Below are positions 7,452 through 10,076 of a DNA stretch of 10,076 nt, in pieces (positions within the stretch are counted from its first letter, which is position 1; each line of letters starts with the position of its first letter). The DNA is from JAWXUT01 sp044426075 (lineage in GTDB: Bacteria; Bacillota; Clostridia; Christensenellales; DTU072). The notes beneath the pieces are model-generated. The model saw only the letters and a program-made list of their open reading frames with translations. It had not been told where the DNA came from and ran no database searches. A program made the position numbers and the translations under genes. The DNA lies in the NCBI GenBank assembly GCA_044426075.1, contig JAWXUT010000063.1:1-10076 (forward strand), given 5' to 3'.

Positions 7452-7979
7452 TTATTCGCCTAAATCGTCAAGCAATTCGTCGAACCAATTTGTAGCCTCC
7501 ACAGACTCGCTATCTAGTTCCATTGATGCAATACTTGCAACCTCTTGACCCATATCGGTATCTGCTTCTGCTGATACTGGCTTTGTCATTGAGCTTGCTG
7601 ACAATATAATAAATGCTATTACTGCTACAATAAGAACATATAAAGCCACGAATATTTTGCCACTTTTTGTTATCTTTCTGCGTGACACAGCTACACTAGC
7701 AGATGTTGCTGTTTTTGCACTGTTTTCATAACTGAAATTGTCTTCCTTTATGTAACTTGTACTTGATTTGTATCCACCACGCATATCTTCATTTGAAGCT
7801 GTAATGTGCGCACATGTTCCAGCACAGTTTACAGTTTGCATACTGCGTGATGACTGAGCTTTTTTCTCTCTAAACTCATCATAAGCTGTCATTTTTGTCG
7901 TCTGAACATATGTCCCACCATATCCCATTCTGCTACTATCTTTAGTGTCAATAGTAATATCTCTTCTTTCCTTAACCAT
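7452..7979 (-). CDS. Unrecognised single-pass membrane protein in the ftsL position
   Basis: I do not recognise this 175-residue protein by sequence. It has a polar, Ser/Thr-rich cytoplasmic part of about 108 residues, a basic stretch RRKITKSGK (100-108), one transmembrane helix (about 109-128, rich in I/V/A/L), and a 47-residue outer tail. The basic flank predicts N-in, C-out. The tail is strongly acidic (13 Asp/Glu against one Lys) and ends NWFDELLDDLGE. FtsL, normally encoded between rsmH and the division PBP, has the same one-helix topology, but its outer part is a leucine-zipper-like coiled coil; I see no such heptads here and the outer tail is short. It may be a highly diverged FtsL or a replacement. 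ATG 7979 has GGGAGG at 6 nt; it follows the rsmH stop after 15 nt and precedes the PBP ATG by 58 nt. Confidence 0.85.
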   Translation of the reverse strand: MVKERRDITIDTKDSSRMGYGGTYVQTTKMTAYDEFREKKAQSSRSMQTVNCAGTCAHITASNEDMRGGYKSSTSYIKEDNFSYENSAKTATSASVAVSRRKITKSGKIFVALYVLIVAVIAFIILSASSMTKPVSAEADTDMGQEVASIASMELDSESVEATNWFDELLDDLGE

Positions 7980-7994
7980 ATCATGCCTCCCTGT

Positions 7995-8921
7995 TTACTT
8001 CTTTTCTACAATTCGTAATTTTGCGCTTAACGCTCTTCTGTTTATACTTAACTCTTCCTCACTAGCCTCAATTGGCTTTTTGTTTAATATTTTTATCTCG
8101 CTAACCTTTCCGCATATGCACACTGGTAAATGTTTGTCACACACACAATCAAGTTCTAATTCTTTAAAACACCTTTTGGCGATTCTATCTTCTAGACTGT
8201 GGAATGTCATTACTACTAGTCTGCCACCCTTTTTAAGTTTTCTGACCATTGATGTTAGCGCATCACCTAGTCCTTCCAACTCCCCGTTTACTTCAATTCT
8301 TACTGCTTGAAATACCCTTTTTGCTGGGTGCCCGTCTTTGTATCCTCTTGGATAACATCTTTCCACCAACTTACTTAGTTCAAATGTAGTTGAAATTGGA
8401 GATGTTTCTCTCGTTGACACAATGCGTTCTGCTATCCTTCTTGAATATCTTTCCTCACCATAAGCGGAGAATATATTCTGTAATTCTTTTGCACTATATG
8501 AATTTATAACATCATAGGCTGACAAACTTGCTTCTTGATTCATTCTCATATCAAGTGGTGCATCTTTACTGTAGGCAAATCCTCGCTCTGGGGTATCAAT
8601 CTGATGTGAACTGACTCCCAAATCTAGCAATATGCCGTCAACTTCTGCTATGCCCATATTGTCTAAATTTTCAGCTAACTTCTTGTAGTCGTCGTGGATA
8701 AATGTAACTTTCTCTATGCCATCTGCAAGCCTTGTTTTCGCATTGTTAATTGCAACTGTGTCTAAATCGTTACAAATAAGTCTGCCCGTTGTTAACCTAT
8801 TTAGTATGTGACTTGAATGCCCCGCTCCGCCTAGTGTGCCGTCTACATATATTCCTTCTGGATTAATGTTTAAGCCGTCTAAGCACTCGTTTAGCATTAC
8901 TGGAATGTGCTTATATTCCAT
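7995..8921 (-). CDS. rsmH: 16S rRNA (cytosine(1402)-N(4))-methyltransferase RsmH (MraW)
   Basis: RsmH uses S-adenosylmethionine to N4-methylate C1402 of 16S rRNA in the decoding centre. The product is 308 residues, the usual size. Family motifs are HIPVMLNECLDGL near the N-terminus, the SAM-binding YVDGTLGGAGHSS (25-37), LLDLGVSSHQID (98-109), GFAYSKDAPLDMRM, HPAKRVFQAVRIEVNGEL (198-215), TFHSLEDRI (239-247), the four-Cys segment CVCDKHLPVCICGK, and a final SAKLRIVEK. The frame also allows GTG at 8930 and TTG at 8927, but ATG 8921 sits 9 nt after AAAGG and starts MEYKHIPVML, which fits family N-termini. The start overlaps the end of mraZ by 11 nt, as is common for this pair, pointing to coupled translation. 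Confidence 0.97.
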   Translation of the reverse strand: MEYKHIPVMLNECLDGLNINPEGIYVDGTLGGAGHSSHILNRLTTGRLICNDLDTVAINNAKTRLADGIEKVTFIHDDYKKLAENLDNMGIAEVDGILLDLGVSSHQIDTPERGFAYSKDAPLDMRMNQEASLSAYDVINSYSAKELQNIFSAYGEERYSRRIAERIVSTRETSPISTTFELSKLVERCYPRGYKDGHPAKRVFQAVRIEVNGELEGLGDALTSMVRKLKKGGRLVVMTFHSLEDRIAKRCFKELELDCVCDKHLPVCICGKVSEIKILNKKPIEASEEELSINRRALSAKLRIVEKK

Positions 8922-9363
8922 CGCCAACACCCTTTACAACACATACACTTGAATAAATTTCATCCATTGTTAAGCTGTCATCTTCAACTGCATATATTCT
9001 GTCGTATTCTTCAGCGCTCCATATTTGAATCATTTCACCAACACCAACATATTTAAGTTCTTTATTGATTTTTGCAATCTTCTTGTTGTTAGCTGGCAAT
9101 ACAAATCTTCCTTGACCATCTTCTTCTGGCACAAACACAGTGCTCATAAGTTTTGTGCGCTTGCGTTGACCTACGATATCTCCCAATGGTATATCTGAAA
9201 ATGGTTGTACAAATTTATCGAATTCTTCTTTTGTCATTGCAAACAAACAACCGTCAAAGCCTTGAACAATCTTATATCCACTGCCAAGCTCTTCTCTGAA
9301 TTTAGCTGGAATACGCATTCTGTTTTTGTCATCTAACTTGTTAGTGTGTTCGCCGTAAAACAT
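8911..9363 (-). CDS. mraZ: Transcriptional regulator MraZ
   Basis: MraZ is a DNA-binding protein that forms ring-shaped oligomers and controls its own dcw operon. The 150-residue product has two AbrB-like swapped-hairpin domains, each with the expected DXXXR motif: Asp11-D-K-N-Arg15 in KLDDKNRMRIPAKFR, and Asp82-G-Q-G-Arg86 in EDGQGRFVLPA. It starts MFYGEHTNKLD, a typical MraZ N-terminus. ATG 9363 is preceded by AAGGAGG at 7 nt. It is the first gene of the operon, downstream of a good promoter and three phased repeats that are the likely MraZ operator. Length is near the usual 140-155. Confidence 0.97.
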   Translation of the reverse strand: MFYGEHTNKLDDKNRMRIPAKFREELGSGYKIVQGFDGCLFAMTKEEFDKFVQPFSDIPLGDIVGQRKRTKLMSTVFVPEEDGQGRFVLPANNKKIAKINKELKYVGVGEMIQIWSAEEYDRIYAVEDDSLTMDEIYSSVCVVKGVGDGI

Positions 9364-9370
9364 TAAGAAT

Positions 9371-9377
9371 CCTCCTT
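9371..9377 (-). promoter_or_regulatory. RBS of mraZ
   Basis: AAGGAGG on the minus strand, 7 nt before ATG 9363. With the predicted transcript start near 9385 the leader would be only about 22 nt, leaving no room for a riboswitch or attenuator before mraZ. Confidence 0.85.
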
Positions 9378-9391
9378 TTTAGTACAAGTAA

Positions 9392-9420
9392 AGTATATCA
9401 TATATACATATTCTTTTGAA
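9392..9420 (-). promoter_or_regulatory. Promoter of the dcw operon (extended -10)
   Basis: On the minus strand the -10 is TATACT (9397-9392; 5 of 6 to the sigma-A consensus), preceded by TG one base upstream (extended -10, TGATATACT). A weak -35, TTCAAA (9420-9415, 4 of 6), stands 17 bp upstream. Transcription should start near 9385. It is the only good promoter I see for the genes down to murA. The -35 abuts the phased repeats at 9421-9446. Confidence 0.75.
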
Positions 9421-9446
9421 CCACTTTTAACCACTTTTTTCCACTT
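9421..9446 (-). promoter_or_regulatory. Probable MraZ operator: three AAGTGG boxes at 10-bp spacing
   Basis: Read on the plus strand, CCACTT occurs at 9421, 9431 and 9441, each exactly one helical turn from the next; on the coding strand this is three direct AAGTGG repeats, the two nearer to mraZ reading AAAGTGG. MraZ is known to bind short direct repeats in front of its own gene, and the Mollicutes box is described as AAAGTG followed by T or G. The array ends directly at the -35 element, so bound MraZ would touch RNA polymerase. Whether it activates or represses cannot be read from the sequence. Confidence 0.8.
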
Positions 9447-9462
9447 GTTAGTTTTTTGGGTT

Positions 9463-9487
9463 AAAAAAATAGGGAGCCAACTCCCTA
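9463..9487 (-). terminator. Intrinsic terminator after the metallophosphoesterase gene
   Basis: On the minus strand a perfect 7-bp stem TAGGGAG / CTCCCTA with a TTGG loop (9487-9470) is followed at once by seven T (9469-9463). It lies 53 nt after the stop of the upstream gene and just before the MraZ boxes, so it separates that gene's transcript from the dcw operon. On the plus strand no T-run follows, so it acts in one direction. Confidence 0.9.
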
Positions 9488-9540
9488 ATGTACCAAATTT
9501 CGGACATATTTTTTTAATTAATTAAACGAATGTTCACCAA

Positions 9541-10076
9541 TTATATATCTATCTCTAATAAAATGTTGTTTAATTTGTCGCAACTTGTAAGATAATAAGG
9601 TATTCCATTTTTATCTACTATCATCTTTGAGCGACTTTGAGCGCCGTGCAAATGCCCATAAATAACCGCGCAAGCATTATGTTCTGATATTATTTTTGTA
9701 TATGCAGAATCTTCAAATCTACTATTAAAAGGTGGAAAATGTGTCATAACAATGAGCTTATCCCCCTCTTTGCGCAATTTTTCAGCACTATTCAAACTGA
9801 GTTCTAATCGTAAAATTTCGCGTTCAAATATCTTTAAATCTTCGGGGGCTGACTTCTGTTCAAGCTCTGGCACAGCCCAACACCTACTCCCGCAAATAAC
9901 ATAGTTGCCTATTTTTATGGCGTCGTTTTGTATAGCCACTGTTGTTGGTGGAAGAGCGTCCCTAAATTTTTTAATACTTGACCACCAAAAATCGTGATTG
10001 CCCTTAATAAAAATCTTTTTGCCCTTTTTCTCATTTACAAGTGCAATGTCATCTAGTGCGCCTTCTAGCGTCAAAC
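9541..10076 (-). CDS. Metallophosphoesterase, 3' part (5' end outside window)
   Basis: This is the C-terminal 178 or so residues of a calcineurin-like phosphoesterase. Metal-binding motifs are visible: GNHDFWW (GNHD at about residues 25-28 of the visible part), VMTHFPPFN (THFPP 111-115) and YGHLHG (139-144). The first motif of the fold (DxH) must lie upstream, beyond the window. The KKIFIKGNHDFWWSS and GIPYYLTSCD segments resemble the predicted phosphohydrolases of COG1768, as I remember that family; its substrate is not known to me. The leucine (TTG) at 10074 is open upstream, so I treat it as internal and not a start. The gene has its own terminator and is probably not part of the dcw operon. 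Confidence 0.88.
   Translation of the reverse strand, partial: LTLEGALDDIALVNEKKGKKIFIKGNHDFWWSSIKKFRDALPPTTVAIQNDAIKIGNYVICGSRCWAVPELEQKSAPEDLKIFEREILRLELSLNSAEKLRKEGDKLIVMTHFPPFNSRFEDSAYTKIISEHNACAVIYGHLHGAQSRSKMIVDKNGIPYYLTSCDKLNNILLEIDI

Noticed and set aside
9488..9540. AT-rich gap between the metallophosphoesterase stop and its terminator
   Set aside because: I see no gene, repeat or further hairpin in these 53 nt; it is simply the 3' untranslated part.
9364..9540. A riboswitch, small RNA or CRISPR in the only sizeable intergenic region
   Set aside because: The region is accounted for by a terminator, three short boxes, a promoter and an RBS; the repeats are 6 bp with 10-bp period, far too short for CRISPR, and the leader is only about 22 nt.

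Overview
The window is the front half of a division and cell wall (dcw) cluster from an AT-rich, low-GC Gram-positive bacterium, most likely a Clostridia-type member of the Bacillota. This rests on strong AAGGAGG-type ribosome binding sites, a class B PBP with one C-terminal PASTA domain and a SpoVD-like cysteine pair, the gene order, and the MraZ operator type. MurE keeps the arginine of the DNPR-type motif, which suggests meso-diaminopimelate peptidoglycan. All genes lie on the minus strand, so transcription runs from high to low coordinates; I see no credible plus-strand gene. Genus and species cannot be told from this sequence.

Layout in transcription order. (1) 10076-9541: 3' part of a metallophosphoesterase gene, followed by a clear intrinsic terminator (9487-9463). 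(2) 9460-9364: control region of the dcw operon, with three CCACTT boxes (AAGTGG on the coding strand) spaced exactly 10 bp apart, a promoter with an extended -10 (9392-9420), and an AAGGAGG RBS. (3) 9363-1: mraZ, rsmH, an unrecognised single-pass membrane protein in the ftsL position, a class B PBP (ftsI/spoVD family), murE, mraY, murD, ftsW and the 5' part of murA. These genes are overlapping or separated by at most about 70 nt, so they look like one transcription unit.

The genes work together as follows. MraZ is the cluster's own regulator and RsmH methylates 16S rRNA. MurA, MurD, MurE and MraY make the UDP-MurNAc-peptide precursor and load it on the lipid carrier. FtsW and the PBP form the glycan-polymerase/transpeptidase pair of the division septum, and the small membrane protein is positioned to be their FtsL-like partner. 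murF (expected between murE and mraY) and murG (expected between ftsW and murA) are both absent from the places where many Bacillota carry them.

Most of the window is ordinary core machinery, and I do not see a previously undescribed system. Points worth a second look are the atypical ftsL-slot protein, the 10-bp-phased MraZ-type operator, the PBP start region (a strong RBS facing an in-frame AUA, not AUG), the PBP cysteine cluster, substitutions in two MurE motifs, and the two missing mur genes.
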